DNA of 20,027 nt from positions 1-20,027 of the forward strand of contig PDIP01000159.1 of the NCBI GenBank assembly GCA_002811645.1, in the 5' to 3' direction. Source of the stretch: Corallochytrium limacisporum (lineage: Eukaryota > Opisthokonta). The notes under the pieces are model-generated. The model searched no databases. It was given only the letters and a program-made list of their open reading frames with translations, and had not been told where the DNA came from. Positions 1 to 8,993 of the stretch are shown in pieces. The translations under genes and the position numbers were made by a program. How positions within the stretch are numbered: position 1 is the stretch's first letter; each line of letters starts with the position of its first letter.

Positions 1-115
1 GGGAAGGGGGAAGGGGGAAGGGAGAAGGGAGAAGGGGGGAGGGGGGGATGGGGGAAAAGCCACCGTAGAGCCCTTGGACGGGGGACCGGAAAGGGGGAGG
101 GGGGAAAGGGAGAAG
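1..115. repeat. Purine-rich G-tract, degenerate GGGGGAA-type heptamer repeat
   Basis: The first 50 or so bases are almost purely G and A. They read as loosely repeated 7-mers of the form GGGAAGG, drifting to GAGAAGG and then to longer G runs, and a second G/A block lies at about 83-115. Such a strand can form G-quadruplex or triplex structures. The window begins inside it, so the full extent is unknown. The G-rich strand reads 5' to 3' into the window, which is the wrong orientation for a left-hand telomere. Confidence 0.75.
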
Positions 116-574
116 CGGCTACAGCCGCACTGCGGAGGGGACTTATCAGTAGCGGGGCTATGGCGGGTGTCAAGGACGGCACGTCTGGAGGGAGTCGGTT
201 GTTGTGCGTCTCTCGCGATTTAACCATTCGGACAGATTTCGTTTCGGTTCCAAGTAGTCACTGTCACCTAGAGTTTTAGGAAACGCTAGCTGAAAATTGT
301 CTCCACGCCCTTTTTGTCATGACAGTGACGCCCCCCGTAATGGAAACTATTCACACCGAGGTACTTATTACAAGTCATCGCCTCAGGAAGCTAATCCGTT
401 AGCCTATCGTGTGTAAGGCTATAAAAGTCAACCCGATCACATTTTACACCTGCTTGGTAGTTAAGACCCAACACCAAGTCACATTATACAGAACCAGGGC
501 ACCAAGTTGAGAGCTTGGGTACAACAATAGCGTAACATATTTTATAATCAAACACAACCAGACAGAGAAACACA
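116..574. other. Non-coding upstream region of the 164-residue gene
   Basis: No reading frame of note lies here. The stretch precedes the ATG at 575 and contains a TATAAAAG box at 420-427. The last 80 or so bases before the ATG are A-rich, as is common in a eukaryotic 5' leader. I infer promoter plus 5' UTR. Confidence 0.5.
420..427 (+). promoter_or_regulatory. TATA box candidate (TATAAAAG)
   Basis: An exact TATAAAAG lies 147 bases upstream of the ATG at 575. That fits a TATA box with a transcription start about 30 bases downstream and a 5' leader of roughly 120 bases. The match is to the consensus only; no initiator could be confirmed. Confidence 0.5.
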
Positions 575-1069
575 ATGGCACCAGTATTCCGGACGGCGAC
601 ATACGATCCTCAAGACAGTACTGACGCTGAGAGCGTCATTGCTTCTTGGTACGAGGAGCTTGGACAGACTCGTAAGTCTAAGAAGCGCGGTGTTCGCATT
701 AGCAGTCGCAAACCAACTGAGGAAATGCTGGCCGTTTCCCGCGGTGCACATTTGGTCAACAAGGGCTCCCGCCATCACATGAGCGCCAGCCGAGAGTCGC
801 TTACTTCTTATGGGTCAGACGAATCTGTCCTCTCCAGCTGCCTGTCCACCGGTGGTTCTAGTCGCAAGGGACTGAACGTGCGCTTCTCGAAGGCACGCAA
901 GGAGGACACGACCTATGCCGCTAATGAATACGATCGCTCATTCTCACAGAAATCCCTTACCCAGGACGAAGCTGTGCAGATTTCTGTTGAGCTTGAGTAC
1001 TTCAAGACTTACGAAATGCAAGTCCACGAAGCGTCCAAAGGCAATACTCACTACTTCAAGCTCCAGTAA
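575..1069 (+). CDS. Unrecognised 164-residue serine-rich protein with a VRFS/EYDRS motif pair
   Basis: I do not recognise a family. The frame opens with ATG at 575 behind a TATA box and an A-rich leader, and runs without interruption to TAA. The protein is hydrophilic, with no signal peptide or membrane segment. Residues 33-47 are basic (RKSKKR and similar), residues 66-97 are serine-rich, and residues 102-105 read VRFS, followed by EYDRS at 118-122. A V-x-F docking motif followed by an EYDR-type motif recalls protein phosphatase 1 binding proteins in fungi and other eukaryotes, where RVxF docks onto PP1. The assignment to PP1 regulation is only an inference from these short motifs. Its only flank to the right is a 5.5-kb stretch without a clear gene. 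It could be a lineage-specific protein. The ordered motif layout and clean start make a real gene more likely than chance. Confidence 0.65.
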   Translation: MAPVFRTATYDPQDSTDAESVIASWYEELGQTRKSKKRGVRISSRKPTEEMLAVSRGAHLVNKGSRHHMSASRESLTSYGSDESVLSSCLSTGGSSRKGLNVRFSKARKEDTTYAANEYDRSFSQKSLTQDEAVQISVELEYFKTYEMQVHEASKGNTHYFKLQ

Positions 1070-4000
1070 ATGAGCCGAATTCGTGAAAGTTCAATCAATA
1101 GGTTCGGTAGATCCCAGAACTGGGACAGTCTAGCTGATTGCTCCGGTTCAGCATGCATCTTGTTACCGGCATCCAAACTACAAATGTATCATAGGCAAGG
1201 GTGCCAGAAGATGATCATGCGCGTTGATGGCTGGTCCATCAACTGACATAGTGTAATAGTAGCATAAATTTCCGTAAATTGTTCCATATTTCGACATCAC
1301 ACACATCGCACTTGTGTTCTTGTTTGAACATCCTCTGTATATTGTAATGACATCAAGAAGATCCTATGTTCTTGCCTTCGTGTCCGACATGAACTCTTGA
1401 TGATCATCCCAAGGTGCCATTGAACATCCATGCTACTCTGACCAAGCATGGCCATCGTTTCAAACCCACTCTGGTATCTATTGGCGATGTCGAACGCAGC
1501 CGTATGGTTATCGCAAGTTTGAAGAGCAGCACATGTTCATCTCCACTGAGAGAGCCACGAAAGCAAAGCCACAGTATATAAATTGACACCTTGACCATTT
1601 GCGTCTGCTGCCTATGTAGCGTCCTCAAATGAGACTCGCTCGGCTCAAATGCCGTGCCGTGAGAAGTGTGGACAGAGGATGAGGAGGCAATGAGCGACTA
1701 AGGCACTGATAGCCAGAGAGCACAAGCCGAGCAGAAACAGGTGAACACTCTGTGAAAAGCGACCGCATCAGAGGCACAACGGATCAACCCAAGAATTCAT
1801 CGTCCGCAAGCACATTTTGCTCCTCTCACCGAAGGGAGGACGCCAGCGGTGTGATTTGAGACCGAACGCGCGGATGGTTGACCGAAATGGGTAAGTCTTC
1901 CTTCCGGTCAAGATACTCTTGAACGATTGCCACAACCATACATTTTGTACCGAATAATGAGTTTTCGAGATAATTCCACCACATAGTGAATGTTGCGAGT
2001 GGAGATTATCTCTTAAATTAAGGGTTTGGGTTTGTACGAATTGACTTTTTCTGGCTCTATCTACAACCTACGGTGCCGGAACCGGTGACTGATAATCAAA
2101 ATTGGGCAAAAAATTGTCTTGGGTCCCCAATTTGTCTGAGACTGGTGTGCCTCCAACGTATGCACTAGAGCTGCTTTCAAACGCGTGGGGCAAGCGCATT
2201 GTCGCACACACCTCGACCCGTACACAAACAAGCAGTGCCACGCATATACTAAGCTGGAGGCTAAGTACCAGCCATTAATCCGGGACCTGCGTACAAATCT
2301 TGGGCTCAAATTGATAGCTGTATGTGTGTACGTGTGTGCATGGGGAGGTGGCCGGGAGTGGTAGTGAGAAACCGCCGCTGGTAGGTTACACTCCACATTC
2401 TATCTGCGGGCCTCATCAGCCATGAATTGCTATTTTCAGCATATATTATCATCATTTCCTTGGTTCCACTGTGACGAACCACGTTCTTCGGCTGTTTTTT
2501 GTGTGGGGATTACCTATCGCTTTATGTGCACACCTTTTGGCGTTTAGATGGATAGCAAGGAACCTAGGAGAATCTCCCCCCCCTCCCTATCAGTAGAAAA
2601 GGTATGGGAATTTGGGTTCGAATGGGCCGATAACATGGGAGTTTTTCTACCCCGCTAAGAACAAACGTCAAAGCCTGTGCGGAGTGCGTATGGGGGCTGT
2701 TAAAAGAAGGGGCCCGACGAAGGAAGACAGCGGCGGGAACTCAAACTCTCGGCGCTTTCCATACTGAACGCATATGCTTCTATATTTGACTCGACGATGA
2801 TATCAAAACTCCGAGACAGGCAGGGCCAAGGTGGAGAAAGAAAGCCACCGCGGCAGTGGAATGAATAGGCCTCCAATTTATTCTCAAATTCGGCTTTGTA
2901 CCACTTGCTGTATTGTATGGGACTGCCTGGCTTGTTGCACGCTCAGTACTGCGAGCATCGCCGTCGAACATTGGAATGATTGGAAAATTTTTCCGCCCTC
3001 GACAACAACAGTCACACAGTAGCCGCACAGCATCATGGTGGATGTGTAACGTAGTACTGGTAGTATTGAGCACGGTGGCTGTTTAAACAGAAACCTGGAA
3101 GTAAAGCAGCGGCGGGCTGCTTCGCTCTTACGAACGTCTGTCACGGAAACAAGGCCTGGAGATGCGGATGGAGCGCTGCGGTGCAATACTATTTTCCCAA
3201 AACAAACCGAACCCCCTACGACCTCCCTTTTTTGCGAGAGAAACTGCCCTCTTTGGGCAAAACCAGTGAAATAGTTGCTTGGGAAGTGGATTGTCGGGTG
3301 TGGGGAGAATGGAGCGGGGGTGAGACGATTGCTGCTCTGCCGAAGAATTTGTGCCGGTGGGTGCGTTGCTGTCCTGGGCAATTCGCGGGTGTTTGGGCCT
3401 GGTAGTGGCAGTGGGGAACAGCTACCCGCGAATTGCCAATTTTTCGGCTGGCGTTAAATGCTATAGATCAATCATGCACATCAATGTGGACTGTGCGAGC
3501 CCCATCGAAGTAAGACATCATAGGTGTATCACTGATGTTGGGTTTCTGCCCACTGGGACACGATACCAATCCGCTGCCTTTTCCTCGGCTGCGCTCTCCG
3601 TCCGAGCTGCTATGGGAAGTCTTTCCGCAAGCTGTGCTTGCACTCACTGATTCTGATCCGCCCCATATGGAACGGTGGGCAGCGGGTCCTGGAAGTATAC
3701 TGCACCTCCACACAATCACCTGTCTGAAATCGACATCAACCGTGCATCCCAACTCAGTTGGTACCTTGCACAAATGATGATCCGGCTCAGTGGATCCTTG
3801 TTGGAGAACGTCAGACCAATGAGCGATCGTTAACCACGCTAACAACAAGCGCCGTCGGCAGTGCAGTTCTCGAGCCGGCCAAAAACAAGGGCACACACGG
3901 AAGGTTCACACCAACAATGGAAAAAAGGAATTGATTCCTCCAACTCCGGGAATGGCAGATAGACGCGTAAGTGTACGGAAAATTTGGAAGCGCAAGTGAT

Positions 4001-6541
4001 TTTCGTCGCGTTCTGAGCTGTTTCCTGAGTGAACTTCGTTGAAATCCTAGGTCGCAAATGTCCGCAACGCTCATCAGTTCAAACCCCAAACACTTCGGCC
4101 GCTTAAGGCCATAGCCGAACATTGATCGCTGTATTAAATCAATTGTCTGTCTATTTTGGGTTCTGTATGTGCACAGTGCTGTAAGTGACATACAATGTGT
4201 ACACCGTTCGCTCGTTGTTTTAATCATCAGGGGACACGCTCGAGTCTGTTTGTTGATGATCCATCCATATCCCTAGACATCGGCCATTCCCATGTCGAGT
4301 AACCCGCACAGAACTTACAGGGACGGATCGCCCTAAGCCGCAGATGCAATTGCATGCTCGCAGCTACCGGCCAGTATATGGAAATGCTCTTCCCAGCGGT
4401 GTCCATTCGCGTGTTCAAGAGTGATGAGCTCCGTGGTCCCCCCGACCCATGGAAGTGCTTGGCCCTTAAGCCCCTTACTGCTTGCGCCGGTGGGCCCTCT
4501 CGCCTCCCTGCTGCCTCCCCCTTCTTTTCGTATTCTCCTGGCGCCAAGTACTTAATCCGCCGTTTCACTCCAGCGAGCGTTCCACGGTTGTCCAAATGGA
4601 ATCTCTGGACCGCCGTCGCATTTTCGGAAGAACATAACGAAACAGAAGAGCCCAGTCTGTGGGCGATCAATGGACGGACGGGTGGTACGCGATGTCGCTC
4701 TTTGTTACCTACCACTGGTCCAGCCTACGAAGAGCCCCCTCCGGGACCGTGCCTATCTCGAGGAAGAGAGATCAACGCGATGAAGGTGGAACATTGACCA
4801 TTTCATGTACGAGGTCCGTCAAACGCGTTTCTGTGTACCGGGAGGAAACTGAAGCACAATTGCCCCCTGTCATTCAAATTTGACTCCCTTCCACCCCCAA
4901 CGCCTCAGCCGGGCTTCCCTTCCCTGCGGGGTGGGAAGGGCGCTTCCCCTTAGCAGACTTTCCTCTGTTCTTGCGGGAGTTACGCCGCTGGAGCACTGGG
5001 CAGCAGTCCGGTACTGTTCGAGCGGAGACAACGGAAAGTCCTATGTTCTGTAAATGGCAGACGTCGTGCTGTATATGCAATGTGTGAAGCGCCGAGAAGC
5101 GAGGAGAAAAATTTTGCGGTTCATCGCCCAAATTGTGCATTAAGAGGCGACGGCATGCGAATTGTGTATATGAATTTTCTTCACCACTCGCACCATTCTT
5201 TGTCACACCTCCGCTTGTTATGTATAACACATGTACTGAGGTTTTGGACAATGCATGTGAGGGCAGGGTCCATGAGGCCCGAGCTTGTGCAAGACGGCGA
5301 CTACTGAGGCAGGTGCACCAACTTGACCATTACTAAAGATGGGAAGTGTTGAAATCAGTCATATACGAAAAATTGAAATATTAAAACGAATCACAAAAAT
5401 TTAATCAAAAGTAGATTGTATATAAATTCAAATCACACAGACTGACCAATAAACGAGCAGGGTTTTGCAGCTCCTGCAAAAGTCTAATTGATTACATTGA
5501 AACCGGCCGGGCGGTGGACCGGGCACCGCACACCAATCTCGTTTGGACCTGGCATGCTGTATGCACGACATGTCGCACATAGCTAGCCTATAGCCCACAG
5601 AGAGATAGATCTACGAGTAATAGTCACTTCTACATCTTGATGCTGTCCGTGTTTCCTCATACCTTGATGAAACCACAGCCACTCCGTGAAGGCCTGTAGA
5701 ATGTCCGCATATCTCAGAAGCCACTGGTTGGCGGATGAGCACATGCTGGTCCTTCACAGTTTATTAGAGTGAGAACCACTTATGGTGCACACATCTAAGG
5801 AGATCGCTTCCTCGCATACAATAATTGAGAAACTCTATATGCCGGTTCCTTCCGCCACGATTGCTCTCACTGACCCACCTTCCTCATTCACAACTTGTTC
5901 TCTGTAACCGACTCCGGGACCCCCGCTAGATTGCTCGTCTCCAGGAGCAACAAATACAGCAAAAAAGTTCCTTTCCCTTCCCTATAACTAGCCAAAAAAA
6001 AGTGCATAGTCACCCAGGTGATTATTTCCGACGGTTCAACTAGTACGTAGGCGGAGAAAAACGATGGAGACCCACCATGTTCTCAGCTCCCACGTTCGGA
6101 GTGCACGAAAGGACGGCCTGTGTAATGCTCCCGTTTCTTGCTTAATGGATCGATTGGATTCTGCATTCCAGGTGCCATGTAAGGATTGTACGTTTGGCCG
6201 TGCGCATCAGTGATCATCTTTGGCTGTGCGGTACAAATACATTGGGGCCTTTTCACTATAGCGCCCCAAAAGTTAGGAAAGGTTCCGTAACGTTCAATGA
6301 TCGCATTACATAAGGAACTTTCGCTTCTAACGGGTACAAGAGAAAGACGAGGGTCAATTGGAACAATCTCGACGAAAGAAACTTCAAGTCGTGTAGCTGT
6401 ACATTGCGTTGTGATATAAGGTGCTCTAGGTTGGGAAGAGGTGAGACATGCACATGAATAGGCGTACACTTGGCAGCAACACCGAAGAACGAGAAATCTG
6501 AGCAGCAACAAGAGGGGATCAGGTTCTATACGATACACACA
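1070..6541. other. About 5.5 kb with no convincing protein gene
   Basis: Many open frames of 60-160 codons occur on both strands, but they overlap antisense to one another, are rich in Pro, Arg, Cys and His, and show no recognisable domain. Several begin with non-ATG codons. No tRNA-like T-arm/anticodon arrangement, rRNA segment, long terminal repeat or transposase motif was seen. A/T-rich patches lie near 1990-2040 and 5365-5450, and a C-rich run lies at 2576-2587. The final few hundred bases presumably hold the promoter and leader of the 7TM gene. Non-coding RNA genes or heavily spliced genes with short exons cannot be excluded by eye. Confidence 0.55.
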
Positions 6542-7591
6542 ATGTCCGACACAACATCATGCCCGTTCCCAAAGATGGGAGAAAATTGTGATGAAAACTA
6601 TGGTGATTCAGCAGCTTACGTAGCCGCATCGGCACTGTATGGACTAACGGCAGCGATCTTGCTAATTTGTGCGATATACGTTGCAACGAAACTTAAGATG
6701 GGTAAGGCAACGAAATGGGCTGCAGACATAAAGGTTGGAATTGTCATTGGTTCCTTCTTCATGGCATGTTTAGGGATCTTGCGTTCGATCGATCTCTTCG
6801 CATGGAACGATATCTTTAACGAATACTTCGAAGGCGTTGTAAGTGGTATCATGTCCTTGATCTTGTTCGCCACAGGAGGCAGTCTTGCCGTTTGCTTCAT
6901 GCGAATTCTTCTGACCAAGCGTAAGACACTTCAAAAATTGTTGGTGCGAGCAATCCACTATGGGACTGCAGCAGGTGCCGGTTTGATCTTCTTATTCATG
7001 GTGCTGAGCATGGTCGTTGAGCCCTACTGGGTTTTCCGCATCATTGTGCAGATTATAAGTATCGTATACCTTTTCGCTGTCGTTTCGATCCTGATCTGGG
7101 GTCGAATCTTGCTGAGCGAATTTGTGAAGGAAGGTATGCTGCTTGCCGGAGTAGAGATCAAGAGAAGGTCGAAGTCAACTGCCGACATTCGAAATGCTGG
7201 AGCGCCCGGGGCGGTTGTGCCAGTACCCAGTGGACCCACAAATTTGGGTGACGACGATGTCAGTATTGGACCGGTGCCGAGTACTGTCTCTGCCGTGGAA
7301 AGTGCGACGACGACGTCCGTTGAAGCTCAAAGGTTGCTGGAACAACGAAAGGCTTTCATGAAAAAGGTTGGTCGCTTCATCAATGTCAGTTCGATCATTG
7401 TCTTGTTAGCCATTGTCTCACAGTGTGTTGCTGTAGCAAGAACAGTACGCAATCAAATTGAGACATACGAAGAAGCCTTAGTCGATCAAATGCCAACTTC
7501 CCAGAGCAAGATTTGGAGTAAGTGGTGGGTCAATTGGGCAGAGGTCTTTGTCATGCAGGTGATTTTGTTTTTCTTCTGCATTTACCGGTAG
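6542..7591 (+). CDS. Seven-transmembrane protein with GPCR-like topology, function unknown
   Basis: The start chosen is the ATG at 6542 (MSDTT); the frame is open upstream to a TTG at 6470, but there is no earlier ATG. The 349-residue product has seven strongly hydrophobic segments at about 25-49, 64-86, 99-123, 138-159, 162-190, 278-300 and 327-348. Lysine and arginine cluster in the loops after helices 1, 3 and 5, so the positive-inside rule places the N-terminus outside the cytoplasm and gives an N-out/C-in layout. The longest loop, about 88 residues and Ser/Thr-rich, lies between helices 5 and 6, like the third intracellular loop of GPCRs. Two cysteines (7 and 16) sit in the short outer N-terminus. 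I see no rhodopsin-type DRY or NPxxY signature. THH1/TOM1-type or other eukaryotic 7TM families are alternatives. The protein ends immediately after helix 7. It converges with the MPC1 gene 171 bases away. Confidence 0.8.
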   Translation: MSDTTSCPFPKMGENCDENYGDSAAYVAASALYGLTAAILLICAIYVATKLKMGKATKWAADIKVGIVIGSFFMACLGILRSIDLFAWNDIFNEYFEGVVSGIMSLILFATGGSLAVCFMRILLTKRKTLQKLLVRAIHYGTAAGAGLIFLFMVLSMVVEPYWVFRIIVQIISIVYLFAVVSILIWGRILLSEFVKEGMLLAGVEIKRRSKSTADIRNAGAPGAVVPVPSGPTNLGDDDVSIGPVPSTVSAVESATTTSVEAQRLLEQRKAFMKKVGRFINVSSIIVLLAIVSQCVAVARTVRNQIETYEEALVDQMPTSQSKIWSKWWVNWAEVFVMQVILFFFCIYR

Positions 7592-7762
7592 AACACCATC
7601 CCTCGACCAGCGATCTCCTGGATCCCAGAGGTTTATACTTAAAGCATATTACAACTATTAAGAAAAGTTCCCAGACACATAAATTCGTCATCCTCATGAA
7701 TTCCTTTACCTATTTAATACAATTGAATCCCGTACGGTCACCAAACATGTCGATGCCACACC

Positions 7763-8047
7763 CTACTTCTTCTGTTCCTCAATACTGCGTCCGAGGAAGA
7801 ACCAACGACCAAGCTGTCCCAGCTGTGCTGTCGTGTTTGTTACGTGGCATGCAAAAAGAGGGTAGTTGGGAGGGAAGATGGCCAGCGACCAGCGCACAAA
7901 GAGCATGGAGTAACCTGCAAGGGTGGCGGTCATTGCCGGGTTAATCTTTGACGGATCATCCTGCATGCTGGCAAGTGCAGCAACTGGGATGCCCCAGTTA
8001 GCAAGAGCTCCCAGGTATCCCACGGCCCGAACATACCGCTCCGACAT
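7763..8047 (-). CDS. MPC1: Mitochondrial pyruvate carrier subunit 1 (MPC1-like)
   Basis: MPC1 pairs with MPC2 in the mitochondrial inner membrane to import pyruvate into the matrix. The 94-residue product carries the family signatures in order: NWGIPVAA at 17-24, an MT-x5-YS-x2-F-x-R pattern at 39-52, and P-x-NY-x-LFACH followed by N-x3-QL-x2-GR at 60-81. The LFACH-x2-N segment is the strongest MPC1 marker. The start chosen is the ATG at 8047 (MSERY); the frame is open further upstream, but only to a TTG at 8107. Animal and yeast MPC1 proteins are somewhat longer at the N-terminus (human about 109 residues), so this one lacks most of the N-terminal amphipathic helix, or that part sits in an upstream exon. 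No partner MPC2 is in the window. The gene converges with the 7TM gene and is divergent from the MFS carrier. Confidence 0.88.
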   Translation of the reverse strand: MSERYVRAVGYLGALANWGIPVAALASMQDDPSKINPAMTATLAGYSMLFVRWSLAIFPPNYPLFACHVTNTTAQLGQLGRWFFLGRSIEEQKK

Positions 8048-8993
8048 GTCGATAGTTTTGTGTAATTCGCAATCTGTTGGGAGTGTGTGCAGGCAAAACC
8101 TTGACAAAAACTGTTATGTGCTGAGTGGTGGTCCAGAAATACGGTTTTCTGTGGCGTTCAATGGAGACTCACACCACGCGGACACTACCATCACTCCCTG
8201 TTGCTGTTGTCCCGCCGAAACAACAAAAATTCGCAAGCCGTAACACAGCTCCTGTGAGGTAAAATGGTATCGGCTAGTGGGTCGCGGCAGCAAGTCCCAC
8301 ACTGTACTGCTCAGCCGTACAGCCATCACGTATAAACCCCAACCGCGCCCACCACTCGCGGTCGTCACCCACCCGGCGCCAATACGCCCTTTGTGTTGTG
8401 CCTGAGGTCCGCACACTGAAGCCCGGACAGGTTTCGCTTAGGGAACGCCATGGGGGAAAAAAGCCAGCGGAGCAGCTGCGGCGAGCCGGCCGGAGAGTAC
8501 CCGACCCGAGACCCAACGCGCAGTCTTCTCCACTTCCAGTACCGAAAAATGGATCCTTTTCTCCAGACACCACCAACGAAAAATGGAGGCAAACCCTCGA
8601 CTGGCTGCGAACCATGCTACCCCCCCACTTTCCCATAGTTAATGAACTTCGCTATGAATCCATACAATGATAGATGATAGGTTATCAGTTATTATGACGG
8701 AGATTTGGATGGTACCTGCGGTGAGACAGTTTCAACTGAAACGAGCTCCAAAAAGAGGTCTTCGGCGGGAGCGGCGGGTCTCAGCGGTCTGGATTGGACA
8801 GTGCACCACAAGTGGGCTGGGCTCCACGTATACGGACCTGGTATTTTGGGTATGCAGTCACCTATGCCTGTTTTCGAAGAAGTTGTCATGATCTATGGAC
8901 GCGTTCAGACAAGGGAACCAATGTAGATATGGCGACAATAGGTGCATGACATTTGGAATGTCCACAAAGTGAACATGTATAGATTAGTTAGAA
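8048..8993. other. Divergent intergenic region between MPC1 and the MFS carrier
   Basis: The 946 bases between the MPC1 start and the MFS start must hold both promoters. The middle (about 8270-8640) is G/C-rich and open in several frames on both strands, with Arg/Pro/Ser-rich translations that look like composition effects. No clear TATA box, tRNA or repeat was found. A short upstream exon for MPC1 could lie here. Confidence 0.5.

Noticed and set aside
1-50. Telomeric repeat at the left end
   Set aside because: A left-hand telomere would show the C-rich strand on the plus strand. Here the G-rich strand reads into the window, the unit is irregular, and the right end is C-rich, which is also the wrong way round.
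2019-2034. AAGGGTTTGGGTTT, telomere-like short tract
   Set aside because: Only two imperfect units, far from an end, and likely chance.
2884-3381. 165-codon minus-strand frame
   Set aside because: Low-information Pro/Ser/Arg-rich translation with no motif; other frames are open across the same bases.
3468-3896. 142-codon minus-strand frame
   Set aside because: No family resemblance, Cys- and His-rich, and overlapped by plus-strand frames.
3811-4227. 138-codon minus-strand frame
   Set aside because: Cys/Arg/Leu-rich translation without a motif, overlapping other frames on both strands; typical of chance openness.
5025-5040. GTTCGA, a tRNA T-loop-like string
   Set aside because: The flanking bases do not form a five-base-pair stem and no acceptor or anticodon arm could be found. 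No other tRNA candidate was found on either strand.
6083-6538. 151-codon minus-strand frame upstream of the 7TM gene
   Set aside because: It begins with GTG, would start only three bases from the divergent 7TM ATG, and has no recognisable domain.
7554-7591. Possible mini-intron (CAG|GTGATT ... GGTAG) at the end of the 7TM gene
   Set aside because: It would be only about 34 bases, it would remove most of helix 7, and the downstream frame does not restore a membrane segment.
8274-8670. Overlapping frames on both strands (120 and 90 codons)
   Set aside because: G/C-driven openness with Arg/Pro/Ser-rich products and no recognisable feature.
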